This document shows positions 10,451-17,764 of a stretch of DNA of 48,069 nucleotides, in pieces. The notes under the pieces are model-generated. The model saw nothing but the letters and a program-made list of their open reading frames with translations, searched no databases and was not told the DNA's origin. The stretch's first letter is position 1, and every line of letters starts with the position of its first letter. Made by a program: the position numbers and the translations under genes. The DNA is taken from contig JABMQQ010000195.1 of assembly GCA_013202495.1 (NCBI GenBank), positions 1-48,069 on the forward strand. Reading direction: 5' to 3'. The stretch comes from Fidelibacterota bacterium (GTDB taxonomy: Bacteria; Fidelibacterota; UBA8477; JABMPR01).

Positions 10451-10499
10451 ATTATGATTGCAATATATACAAAACCCAATTATTATCAGCGAAGAGTGA

Positions 10500-10925
10500 A
10501 TGATGACAGTCCTATTTTCCAGAAAATGTGAATACGCCCTCCAGGGAATATTATACCTGGCCGAAAAACAATATATGGGCAACATTTCCGCGGAGCAAAT
10601 AGCTACTGATCTGAATATCTCTCGGGATTTTATTTCCAAAACATTGCAAAGCCTGGTAAAGGATGGCATCATCCAATCCCATCGTGGGAAATCTGGTGGT
10701 TTTTCATTGGCCAGAGATCCCGATTCTATGTCCTTGCTGGATATAATTCTCATTATTGATGGCAATTCAGTATTTGAAAGCTGCGTACTTGGATTACCGA
10801 CCTGCAGTACAGAATCACCCTGCCCCGTCCACAATAAATGGGGTCCCATCCGTGAAGCATCCAGAAAGATGCTGGAAAATACAACAGTTGCTCAATTTCA
10901 ACCTATCACTGGGAGTGCATACTAA
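10500..10925 (+). CDS. Rrf2 family transcriptional regulator with three cysteines for an Fe-S cluster
   Basis: 141 residues. A winged-helix DNA-binding region (about 1-80; EYALQGILYLA, ISAEQIATDLNISRDFISKTLQSL, GKSGGFSLARDP) is followed by the cysteine cluster C95-x6-C102-x5-C108. IscR and NsrR carry a comparable three-Cys cluster region that binds Fe-S, so redox, NO or Fe-S sensing is likely; the exact signal is unknown. Two ATGs lie in tandem (10500 and 10503). The cupin gene begins at the base after its stop, so the two are translationally coupled. A dyad at 10435-10450 is a candidate self-operator. Confidence 0.9.
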   Translation: MMTVLFSRKCEYALQGILYLAEKQYMGNISAEQIATDLNISRDFISKTLQSLVKDGIIQSHRGKSGGFSLARDPDSMSLLDIILIIDGNSVFESCVLGLPTCSTESPCPVHNKWGPIREASRKMLENTTVAQFQPITGSAY

Positions 10926-11270
10926 GTGAATGATAAAATTAGTTTAGATAAAGGTTTACAACCCGGTCAAATTCAAGATTTGATCCAGGATATCCAGGTG
11001 AATCCTGGGGCTATTGTGAGTAAGACTTTACGAAAGTCTCCAAATATGAATTTAACGCTTTTTGCTTTTGATACCGGGCAGGCCTTGAGTGGTCATTCCA
11101 GTCCCATGGATGCCTATGTACAGATTCTGTCAGGCGAAATGAATATTACTATTGATCAGACAACCCAAGCGGTTAAAGTCGGTCAGTTGATACTCATGCC
11201 AGCAGGTATCAATCACGCACTGGAAGCACTTGAACCAACCAAAATGCTGCTCACCATGGTGAGTGTTTAA
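10926..11270 (+). CDS. Single-domain cupin protein
   Basis: 114 residues forming one cupin barrel: GHSSPMDAYVQILSGEMNITI and GQLILMPAGINHAL match cupin motifs 1 and 2. The usual metal-binding His/Glu set is only partly present (H in SGH, H in INHAL), so metal binding is uncertain. The start is GTG at 10926, immediately after the Rrf2 stop; this is the only start consistent with full N-terminal sequence. Homologous small cupins often accompany Rrf2 regulators and YecH-like proteins, suggesting a shared redox or metal-stress role (inference). Confidence 0.85.
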   Translation: MNDKISLDKGLQPGQIQDLIQDIQVNPGAIVSKTLRKSPNMNLTLFAFDTGQALSGHSSPMDAYVQILSGEMNITIDQTTQAVKVGQLILMPAGINHALEALEPTKMLLTMVSV

Positions 11271-11273
11271 CGT

Positions 11274-11369
11274 AACCAATTTCCGGAGGAGCTTGCGACG
11301 ACTAAATTGGTTTCAGGCCCACAATGGAAATCAAAACCTGTTTGACCGCTGCGCGCTTGAAAACAGGTT
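11274..11369 (+). promoter_or_regulatory. Two successive hairpins in the cupin-yecH intergenic leader
   Basis: The first stem pairs AACCAATTT (11274-11282) with AAATTGGTT (11304-11312). The second pairs AACCTGTTT (11335-11343) with AAACAGGTT (11361-11369). A further AACCAAT at 11371-11377, just before the yecH start, can also pair with ATTGGTT of the first stem, so mutually exclusive folds are possible. Neither stem is followed by a U-tract, so they look like mRNA processing, stability or regulatory elements rather than terminators. Confidence 0.55.
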
Positions 11370-11390
11370 GAACCAATAAATGAGGTATTA

Positions 11391-11630
11391 ATGAATACTA
11401 TACATGGTCACGAAGTTATGCATATGATGGTAAATTCTGGTGAATCCTACACCAGAGAATCTCTCCGATCAGCCATACAGCTACAATTCGGTGAAGACAC
11501 CCGATTCTTTACCTGCTCTGCCCAGGGTATGACAGCCGACGAGCTGATCCACTTCCTGGAGAACAAAGGGAAGTTTCATCCTGTAGATGGTGGTTTTACC
11601 ACTGCACCTGAGCGTATTTGTAATCACTAA
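11391..11630 (+). CDS. yecH: YecH-family metal-binding protein (DUF2492)
   Basis: 79 residues matching the whole length of the YecH/DUF2492 family: HGHEVMHMM at the N-terminus, GEDTRFFTCSAQGMTADELI in the middle and GGFTTAPERICNH at the C-terminus. Candidate metal ligands are H5, H7, H11, C42, C77 and H79. The biochemical role is not established; the family is annotated as probable metal-binding. It follows the Rrf2-cupin pair on the same strand after two hairpins, with a weak ribosome site (TGAGGT). Confidence 0.9.
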   Translation: MNTIHGHEVMHMMVNSGESYTRESLRSAIQLQFGEDTRFFTCSAQGMTADELIHFLENKGKFHPVDGGFTTAPERICNH

Positions 11631-11672
11631 TTGTTTACTCCGCATGAGAAATCATTCGGAGTGTTTGGCAAA

Positions 11673-12288
11673 CTATTTTTGAGGTTGGAAGGGATTCCCC
11701 ACTGCTGTTCCCAATTGTGTCACCCCCATGGCCACCTCACCAATATGCTCATAGTTTTGTGAGTAACTCACAAATTTAGAATCATTCTCTATACCAAGAT
11801 TTGTCAAGGCGGTTTCTGCGACAAGCAGGTAGGAATGAATTCCTGTCTTTTCAGGCACATCATTTTTCATCATCCGGTGAGCTGTGATGACATCAGAGCC
11901 AATGATCTCATCACTGGTCCCCACAGTTTTTTCCAGATACTCCCCATAGTGCATGAACATTTTTAAATCCAGCATGGTGATATTTGCACAGGCATTACAG
12001 CCACAGGGCGGATCAATTTGCATCTCGGCGATCTTAGCTGAGAATGCATCATAAATAGCATCTACTTGATGCATTAGATCAGCACCCTGCCCCACTGTTT
12101 CTTCAGGGACATGGCACAAAATAGCATCCCCTTGAAAATTGGAGATTTCCAGAGGTGCTCCAATTACCTCAAGCTGAGATTCAAAAAGTGCATGAATTAT
12201 ATGATGAGCATAATCCAATTCGGATTCTGTTAGGAAGATGGTGTATCCCGTAATATCCGTAATGATGAAATAGCCCTTTTTTAATCAT
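11673..12288 (-). CDS. DUF2652 cyclase-like protein, frameshifted near its start
   Basis: The body (12218 to 11673) is a DUF2652 protein, a family related to class III nucleotide-cyclase folds, with a cysteine pair in PPCGCNACANI. The conserved N-terminus YFIITDITGYTIFLTESELDY lies upstream in the same frame but has no start codon. ATG at 12286-12288 is six bases after the stop of the upstream TerB-like gene, in a frame one base off. It reads ATG ATT then six A and three G. Removing one base from the A6 or G3 run (12274-12282) gives MIKKGYFIITDITGYT, a normal start for the family. The cause could be an indel, transcriptional slippage on A6, or sequence error. Without correction only a core-less fragment from TTG at 12218 is made. 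Confidence 0.75.
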
Positions 12289-12293
12289 CGTTG

Positions 12294-12701
12294 TCACTCG
12301 TTGGTCATATCAAAGGAGATCTGAAAACGGGATCGAAGTTTTTCCAGAATTACTTTTTCCTCATCAACAAGACCATCTGATTTGGCCAGTTCTACGGCCA
12401 TGACATAGGCCTGAAATTTCTGATCGGCATTCAGCATAGCTCCAGCAGAAGTAATGACTTCATCAATGGCAGGTGGTGCTAGACAGAATCCATTGTTGTC
12501 AAAATTCTTGAATAATTTGGTACGAGTTGATGCCAGCAAGGTGCAAAAATCATCACGGGACATACCGGAAAAATCCTGTGTATTCCTGACATGTGCGTGG
12601 AGAAAATCTCTTTCCTCAACCGACCCCACATCATCAGCGCTGCAAATTAACCAGGTGATTGCTGCCATTGCTTCCACAGGTCTATCGAATTGAATGCCCA
12701 T
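12294..12701 (-). CDS. TerB-like (tellurite-resistance B fold) protein
   Basis: 135 helical residues. The C-terminal AYVMAVELAKSDGLVDEEKVILEKLRSRF matches the acidic helix-loop motif of TerB-like proteins, and an N-terminal half (ITWLICSADDVGSVEERDFL) resembles the first repeat. Acidic residues may bind metal as in TerB; the role is unknown. AGGGAGGAAAAAG precedes the ATG at 12701. It is followed by the DUF2652 gene after a five-base gap, so the pair probably forms a two-gene operon. Confidence 0.75.
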   Translation of the reverse strand: MGIQFDRPVEAMAAITWLICSADDVGSVEERDFLHAHVRNTQDFSGMSRDDFCTLLASTRTKLFKNFDNNGFCLAPPAIDEVITSAGAMLNADQKFQAYVMAVELAKSDGLVDEEKVILEKLRSRFQISFDMTNE

Positions 12702-12868
12702 ACTTTTTCCTCCCTGAAATTGTCGTCAAATATATAGCTAATTAATATGTGACTATTATAGTCTTTATTCGAAGCAAATCAATAAATATCAAGAACACGT
12801 CATGGGTGGAATCATATGTTAGGAATGATGAATCGAGGATTGAATTGATCCAGCGCAAAATGGAAAAG

Positions 12869-14119
12869 CTAGTGGGTTACCGCCAGTTGCTCCACCCTGG
12901 TGAACACTCGCATCAAATTCCCACTCCAGATTTTGCGAATATCTGATTTACTATAACCCCGTTTGAAGAGTTCTCTGGTAATGTTTGGCAATTCACTCAC
13001 ATCAAAGCAATCGGATAAAGCAGCACCCCCATCAAAATCGGTTCCGATACCTACGTGATCAATGCCCACCAACTCGACCATGTGATCAATATGATCCACC
13101 GCATCGGCTACGCTGGGCAATTCTCTTGGGAAAAATCGATTTAATTCACTCCACTCCAGGCGATATGCCTCTCGATTCATGTCAGATTGGCGATCGATCC
13201 CTCTCCATTTCTGTTTTAAGGCTGCTCGTACTGAATCTCGGGCTTCCTGGAGTGGATCAGGAGTAATATAATCGCTAAGCAGACACATCTGGACCACTCC
13301 GCCCCTGGCAGCAATGAGTGTTAGCAGACTGTCGCTCAAGTTCCTGGGATTATCACACATGGTTTTGGAGCAGGAATGTGAGGCAATCACTGGTGCGCGC
13401 GAGATTGCCACGGCTTGTTCAACAGTAGCCTCACTGGTGTGGGAAATATCGACCATCATTCCCAGCTGATTCATTCTCTCAATCACTTCCATACCAAAGG
13501 GGCTCAAACCACCATATTCAGTGGTGTCATTGGATGAATCACAAATTTCGTTATTGGTCATATGACATAGGGTGATATAGCGAATACCCCGTTGATAAAA
13601 CAAATCCACATTCTGTATATCAGTACCAATCGGGTACCCATTTTCCAGCCCCAGATAAATAGCATGTTTGCCCAGAGCTTGAAGTCGACTTGCATCTTGG
13701 GAGTGGGTCACAATTTCAGCAAGCTGGGGAAGCTTGCTTATCTTTGTTTCCACTAAATCAAGAATATCAAGAGCTTGTTGCTTTATGGCGGAATGACCTG
13801 AATCTGTACGCGCTCCCTGGGGTGTCCAGATGGCAAAGAAGACTGCATCGAGACCTCCTTTATCCATGCGGGGGAAATCCAGCTTGCTGTTGTATTCATG
13901 GGGATCATGATGTTGACTTAGATCAATCCCCTCATACTTGAGGCGTAGAGGTGTATCCACATGGGTATCGATGGTGAGAATACTGTGGTGGAAGGCGAGA
14001 ATATCGGCTTCAGTCGTCGATGTATTCACCTCAGTCCCCACACAAGTGAACACCAATAGGCTGACTAGAGATGTAAGAACAAGGGAGAGAACTTTGTAGA
14101 AAGATGGGGAGTTAATCAT
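12869..14119 (-). CDS. Membrane dipeptidase, peptidase family M19, lipoprotein
   Basis: A zinc dipeptidase of 416 residues. The N-terminus is a lipoprotein signal with lipobox LVFTC (C26), so the enzyme is anchored in the envelope facing the periplasm or surface. Family signatures are IDTHVDTPL (H53 and D55 zinc ligands), the bridging Glu in YLGLENGYPI, MVDISHTSE, VIASHSC, and GIGTDFDGG near the C-terminus. Dipeptide hydrolysis, possibly including D-amino-acid or cysteinyl peptides, is the family activity. Its ATG overlaps the stop of a 46-residue ORF (ATGA), indicating translational coupling. Confidence 0.93.
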   Translation of the reverse strand: MINSPSFYKVLSLVLTSLVSLLVFTCVGTEVNTSTTEADILAFHHSILTIDTHVDTPLRLKYEGIDLSQHHDPHEYNSKLDFPRMDKGGLDAVFFAIWTPQGARTDSGHSAIKQQALDILDLVETKISKLPQLAEIVTHSQDASRLQALGKHAIYLGLENGYPIGTDIQNVDLFYQRGIRYITLCHMTNNEICDSSNDTTEYGGLSPFGMEVIERMNQLGMMVDISHTSEATVEQAVAISRAPVIASHSCSKTMCDNPRNLSDSLLTLIAARGGVVQMCLLSDYITPDPLQEARDSVRAALKQKWRGIDRQSDMNREAYRLEWSELNRFFPRELPSVADAVDHIDHMVELVGIDHVGIGTDFDGGAALSDCFDVSELPNITRELFKRGYSKSDIRKIWSGNLMRVFTRVEQLAVTH

Positions 14120-14256
14120 CTAGTTTTTTGTCGCCGATCTTCTTGAGCACGTCTACTCTCATTCTTGCGTCTGTCTACCTCGACAGTGATGTCCTGTTTG
14201 CGCCGATCTTCCCCACGTCGTTCTTTGGATTTATTTGCTGGTTTTTGATCGACCAT
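14116..14256 (-). CDS. Very basic/acidic 46-residue small protein coupled to the dipeptidase
   Basis: The minus-strand ORF starts at ATG 14256 after GGGAGAAAT and ends with TGA at 14116-14118, overlapping the dipeptidase ATG by four bases. The protein is almost entirely charged, with spaced Arg pairs (SKERRGEDRRKQD, VDRRKNESRRAQEDRR) and no hydrophobic stretch. I know of no function. It may mainly couple translation, or be a nucleic-acid- or protein-binding peptide. Evidence is the ribosome site and the coupling; it was too short for the usual ORF cut-off. Confidence 0.6.
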   Translation of the reverse strand: MVDQKPANKSKERRGEDRRKQDITVEVDRRKNESRRAQEDRRQKTR

Positions 14257-14358
14257 AATATTTCTCCCTGGTGTGTGTCATATTCAACTAAAATAATACA
14301 TTGAGTGTAGGAAGATAAATATAACCTATTGGTATTCAAGCCTCAAGGAATGCTGCCT

Positions 14359-17300
14359 CTATTTCAGATAAATCATTTTAATAGTTTGGCTGAATTCAGT
14401 AGTTTCCAGACGGCAGAAGTACACACCAGTACTTACTAACTCACCTCGTTGATCTCGAGCATCCCAATCGAGATGATACAATCCTGCCAATTTGTATCCA
14501 GCATCAAGAGTTACAACTTCCTGACCCTGAATATTATATATCACCAGAGACACATCCTGTGCTTCAGATATTTGATACTGAAGGGTGGTTTGTGGGTTGA
14601 AAGGATTGGGGTAATTCTGATCCAGTGCATAGCTCAAGGGCAATTCGGGTTCAATGGATACTGGGTATAGATTCTGCAAATATTGGATTGTGACCGCATA
14701 GCTCCAATCAAAATCACCCAGGAGCATATAGTGGCTACTTCCTGTCACCCAGACAGTTCCGCGGGAATCCACAACAATATCTGAGGGATCATCATAGGAA
14801 TATCCAGAACCAGAGAAGTTCTTTTCCCAGAGGTGTTCACCGCTCTCTGAGTATTTCAGTGTGGTATAGTCAAAACTACCTGATTCAGATAAACTCTGAC
14901 CTGTCACGTAAATGGCTCCAGTACCATCTCTGGTCATGGATTGGAGTTGATCCTCTCCCTGGCCTGCACCACCATAAATATTGGTCCATTGAAGGACCCC
15001 GGCTGAAGTATACTTCAGCGTGACAAAATCCTTGCCGCCGGCAAGACCGTAGGTACTGCCACTCACAACCACTCCACCCCGATTGTCAACGGAGAGATGA
15101 GTTGCCCTGTCCTCAAAATTAGCTTCACCATCGAAATCTCTCACCCAGACTTCATCACCTGCAGGTGTGTATTTGATAGTGGTAATATCATCATTTAGCG
15201 ACGCACCCACAGTAAATCCAGTGACATAGATGTTTCCCTGGGTATCAAGATCAATTGATGTTGCATAATCATCGGAGTTCACAGCGCCGTTGTAGCGCAC
15301 CACCCATTCTTCAGTGCCAAACATATCGTATTTTACTGTGGTATAATCGATATTAAAACCCATTCGATAGCTTGAGCCCGTGACATAAATATTCTCATCA
15401 TCATCCAACACCAAATCCACAGCAACATCGCTGCCATAATTAGGTCCAACATATCTGGCCACCCAGGTTTCGTTACCCGAAGCATCATACTTGATGGTTG
15501 TATAATCAAAGTTGGTCAGACTGCCGCTACTATGTCCCGTCACATAGACATGTCCGTTGTTATCTACCAGCATCCTGGTGGCTTCATCATCATCATTTCC
15601 AGGACCGTTATAAGTGACAACCCATAGTTGGTCACCCCCAGCGGAATATTTCAATGTAATCATGTCCCTGTCGCCCAGCATACTTTCACTATATCCAGTG
15701 ATGATCACACTACCTTCAGGATCAGTCAAAATATCGCGAGGTACATCATGTCCATTGCCAGCACCATTGTACTCCCTGGACCATTCCACAATACCTGTGG
15801 TATCATATTTAATGATGGAGATATCTGCTCCGCTCACGGGGCTTATGACAATTCCAGCGATGTAGGCATTGCTGGAACCATCCGTGGTTAATGCTACACC
15901 GAGATCCAGATTATTGCCAGGTCCGTCATACTGAGTATTCCAACTTTCAGTACCATCCCCTTGATATTTGAGGATGGAATAATTTTCAAGATTTAACATA
16001 GAGCTGGCCCGGGCTCCCACAATGACTGCATCGCTGCTATCAAGACCCAAATAGAAAGCAGCATCATCGATGCCTGCTCCCCCATCAAAAATGCGCGACC
16101 ATAACTCCACACCTGCAGTATCATATTTAACCGTGACGATATCATCTGTCTGGTTATCGGATTCAGTCACACCTGTTATGATGACATTGTTCTCACTGTC
16201 AAGTATGAGTGCCGTGGCTTCGTCATAACCACCAAAAAGATTATTGGTGTAGCTTGCTACCCAGGATTCTGTACCAGAGGAATCCCATTGTACGGTGACA
16301 TAATCAAAACCAAACTGACCTCCATAGCTGACTCCAGTCACGGTAACATTCATGCTATCATCCACAACTATATCAGATGCCCAACTATCACCATCACCTG
16401 AAGCTCCCCAGCGGATCCCCCAGACTACAGCTCCCGCTGAATCGAGTTTCAAAGTGTAGTAATCTATAAAGTCATCATAATGTTGACTCACACCAGTAAC
16501 ATAAGTCTGCCCCGCTGTATCAACTGCAATGCTGGTTGCCCAATCTGTGCCTGTGATCCCATCGAATTGGGTCGCCCAAACTGCGGTACCATCTGCTGAA
16601 TATTTAATGATGCCATAATCATCATTGCTGGTCTCTCCTGCAGTGATTCCAGCCACGTAAACATTACCGCTATCATCCAGAGCAATATCCGTGATCCAAT
16701 CATCTCCCCAGGCGCTACCATTAAAAAGCATATCCCAGAGCAAATTGCCATCATTGTCAAACTTCAGTGTAGCAAAATCAGCCTCAACATTGGCACTATA
16801 ACTATACCCTCCGACAAAGATATTTCCCTGAGCATCCAACTCCATGTCATTGGGAAAATCGTTGTTGAGACCTGCTCCTGCATACTCAGCCACCCATTGC
16901 TGAACGCCTGATGGGTCATATTTGATGAGTAATATATCTGAGTCAATAAATGGACCCCAGCGATAGCCAGTCACATAAACATTGCCAGCCGTATCCACCT
17001 GAATCCCATCTCCATAGGTATCTGTTATGCCCGCTTCGGAATAGGTCTGGCTCCAAACCAGGGTACCTGAGGCATCATATTTCATGGTGAGCCATTCAAA
17101 ATCGCTGTTTCCAGTTACATAAACATTTCCAGAGGCATCGGTGGTCATTCCAGTTAACACATCGGTACTGGGCATAGTGTTTGAACCGAATTCCTGCATC
17201 CAGCCAAAATCAACGCTATCTGTTCTCAGGTCAGAAAACTGCCAACTTGGAGTACTGGAATATTCATCTCCCATACCTGTCGTAGCTGCAACCTTTTGAT

Positions 17301-17472
17301 AATCATTGATGAGAGCCCCGGGACTCATATCGATAATTTTTCCCAATCTTGGATTGGAGCGATCCTGAAAAAGATCCGTAGCTTCAGTGGCATTTCGAGC
17401 ACGCCCCATCCCACTGGTGAGCAGTAAAATTGTTACGAGGAAATAGGATACAGGATTCAGTTTCAAACGCAT
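14359..17472 (-). CDS. SBBP-repeat beta-propeller protein with type IX sorting tag
   Basis: Secreted protein. The start is taken at the ATG at 17472 (MRLKLNPVSYFL, preceded by GGAG) rather than four codons earlier, giving a clean signal peptide. About 16 SBBP repeats of roughly 55 residues follow (pattern D-x-x-GNVYVTG...D-x-x-TxKYDxxGxxxW), predicting one or two beta-propellers. The last ~90 residues are the sorting domain (LDQNYPNPFNP, GQEVVTLDAG, STGVYFCRL, TIKMIYLK) recognised by type IX secretion. Surface display or release is expected; ligand unknown. It shares the tag with other genes in 27-39 kb but lacks their promoter/leader module. Confidence 0.9.
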   Translation of the reverse strand: MRLKLNPVSYFLVTILLLTSGMGRARNATEATDLFQDRSNPRLGKIIDMSPGALINDYQKVAATTGMGDEYSSTPSWQFSDLRTDSVDFGWMQEFGSNTMPSTDVLTGMTTDASGNVYVTGNSDFEWLTMKYDASGTLVWSQTYSEAGITDTYGDGIQVDTAGNVYVTGYRWGPFIDSDILLIKYDPSGVQQWVAEYAGAGLNNDFPNDMELDAQGNIFVGGYSYSANVEADFATLKFDNDGNLLWDMLFNGSAWGDDWITDIALDDSGNVYVAGITAGETSNDDYGIIKYSADGTAVWATQFDGITGTDWATSIAVDTAGQTYVTGVSQHYDDFIDYYTLKLDSAGAVVWGIRWGASGDGDSWASDIVVDDSMNVTVTGVSYGGQFGFDYVTVQWDSSGTESWVASYTNNLFGGYDEATALILDSENNVIITGVTESDNQTDDIVTVKYDTAGVELWSRIFDGGAGIDDAAFYLGLDSSDAVIVGARASSMLNLENYSILKYQGDGTESWNTQYDGPGNNLDLGVALTTDGSSNAYIAGIVISPVSGADISIIKYDTTGIVEWSREYNGAGNGHDVPRDILTDPEGSVIITGYSESMLGDRDMITLKYSAGGDQLWVVTYNGPGNDDDEATRMLVDNNGHVYVTGHSSGSLTNFDYTTIKYDASGNETWVARYVGPNYGSDVAVDLVLDDDENIYVTGSSYRMGFNIDYTTVKYDMFGTEEWVVRYNGAVNSDDYATSIDLDTQGNIYVTGFTVGASLNDDITTIKYTPAGDEVWVRDFDGEANFEDRATHLSVDNRGGVVVSGSTYGLAGGKDFVTLKYTSAGVLQWTNIYGGAGQGEDQLQSMTRDGTGAIYVTGQSLSESGSFDYTTLKYSESGEHLWEKNFSGSGYSYDDPSDIVVDSRGTVWVTGSSHYMLLGDFDWSYAVTIQYLQNLYPVSIEPELPLSYALDQNYPNPFNPQTTLQYQISEAQDVSLVIYNIQGQEVVTLDAGYKLAGLYHLDWDARDQRGELVSTGVYFCRLETTEFSQTIKMIYLK

Positions 17473-17484
17473 TGGAGTCTCCAA

Positions 17485-17764
17485 ATAGGGATATTAATTC
17501 TCAGGCCTGAAGTATGGTTTAGAAGCCAGCTAATTCAAAAATATTTCAGTCTACAAAATCATCACAATTTAACAGCTAAAAAACACCCCTCTCGCCAGGA
17601 AGGGAGCTAAAAGCCCAATGATGTGGTTGTTGGCGTTATGGCTCTTTGACTTCAGCACGCCCATTTAAACTTAGGATTTACTCCCTTCGAGAGCCTCAGG
17701 GAGACAACCAGTGTGTCTTGCTGAGGCTCTCGAAGCATTCACACACTTAAAAGCTCAGTTGGTA
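17485..17764. repeat. Intergenic with perfect 15-base inverted repeat
   Basis: CTTCGAGAGCCTCAG (17685-17699) and its exact reverse complement (17721-17735) form a stem with a 21-base loop. It is related to the TTCGACAGGCTCA family at 5.2 kb and lies between two minus-strand genes. No T-tract follows, so a simple terminator is not supported. The rest of the gap shows nothing coding. Confidence 0.7.

Noticed and set aside
14359-17472. SBBP repeats as separate genes
   Set aside because: One continuous frame with signal peptide and tag; the repeats are domains of one protein.
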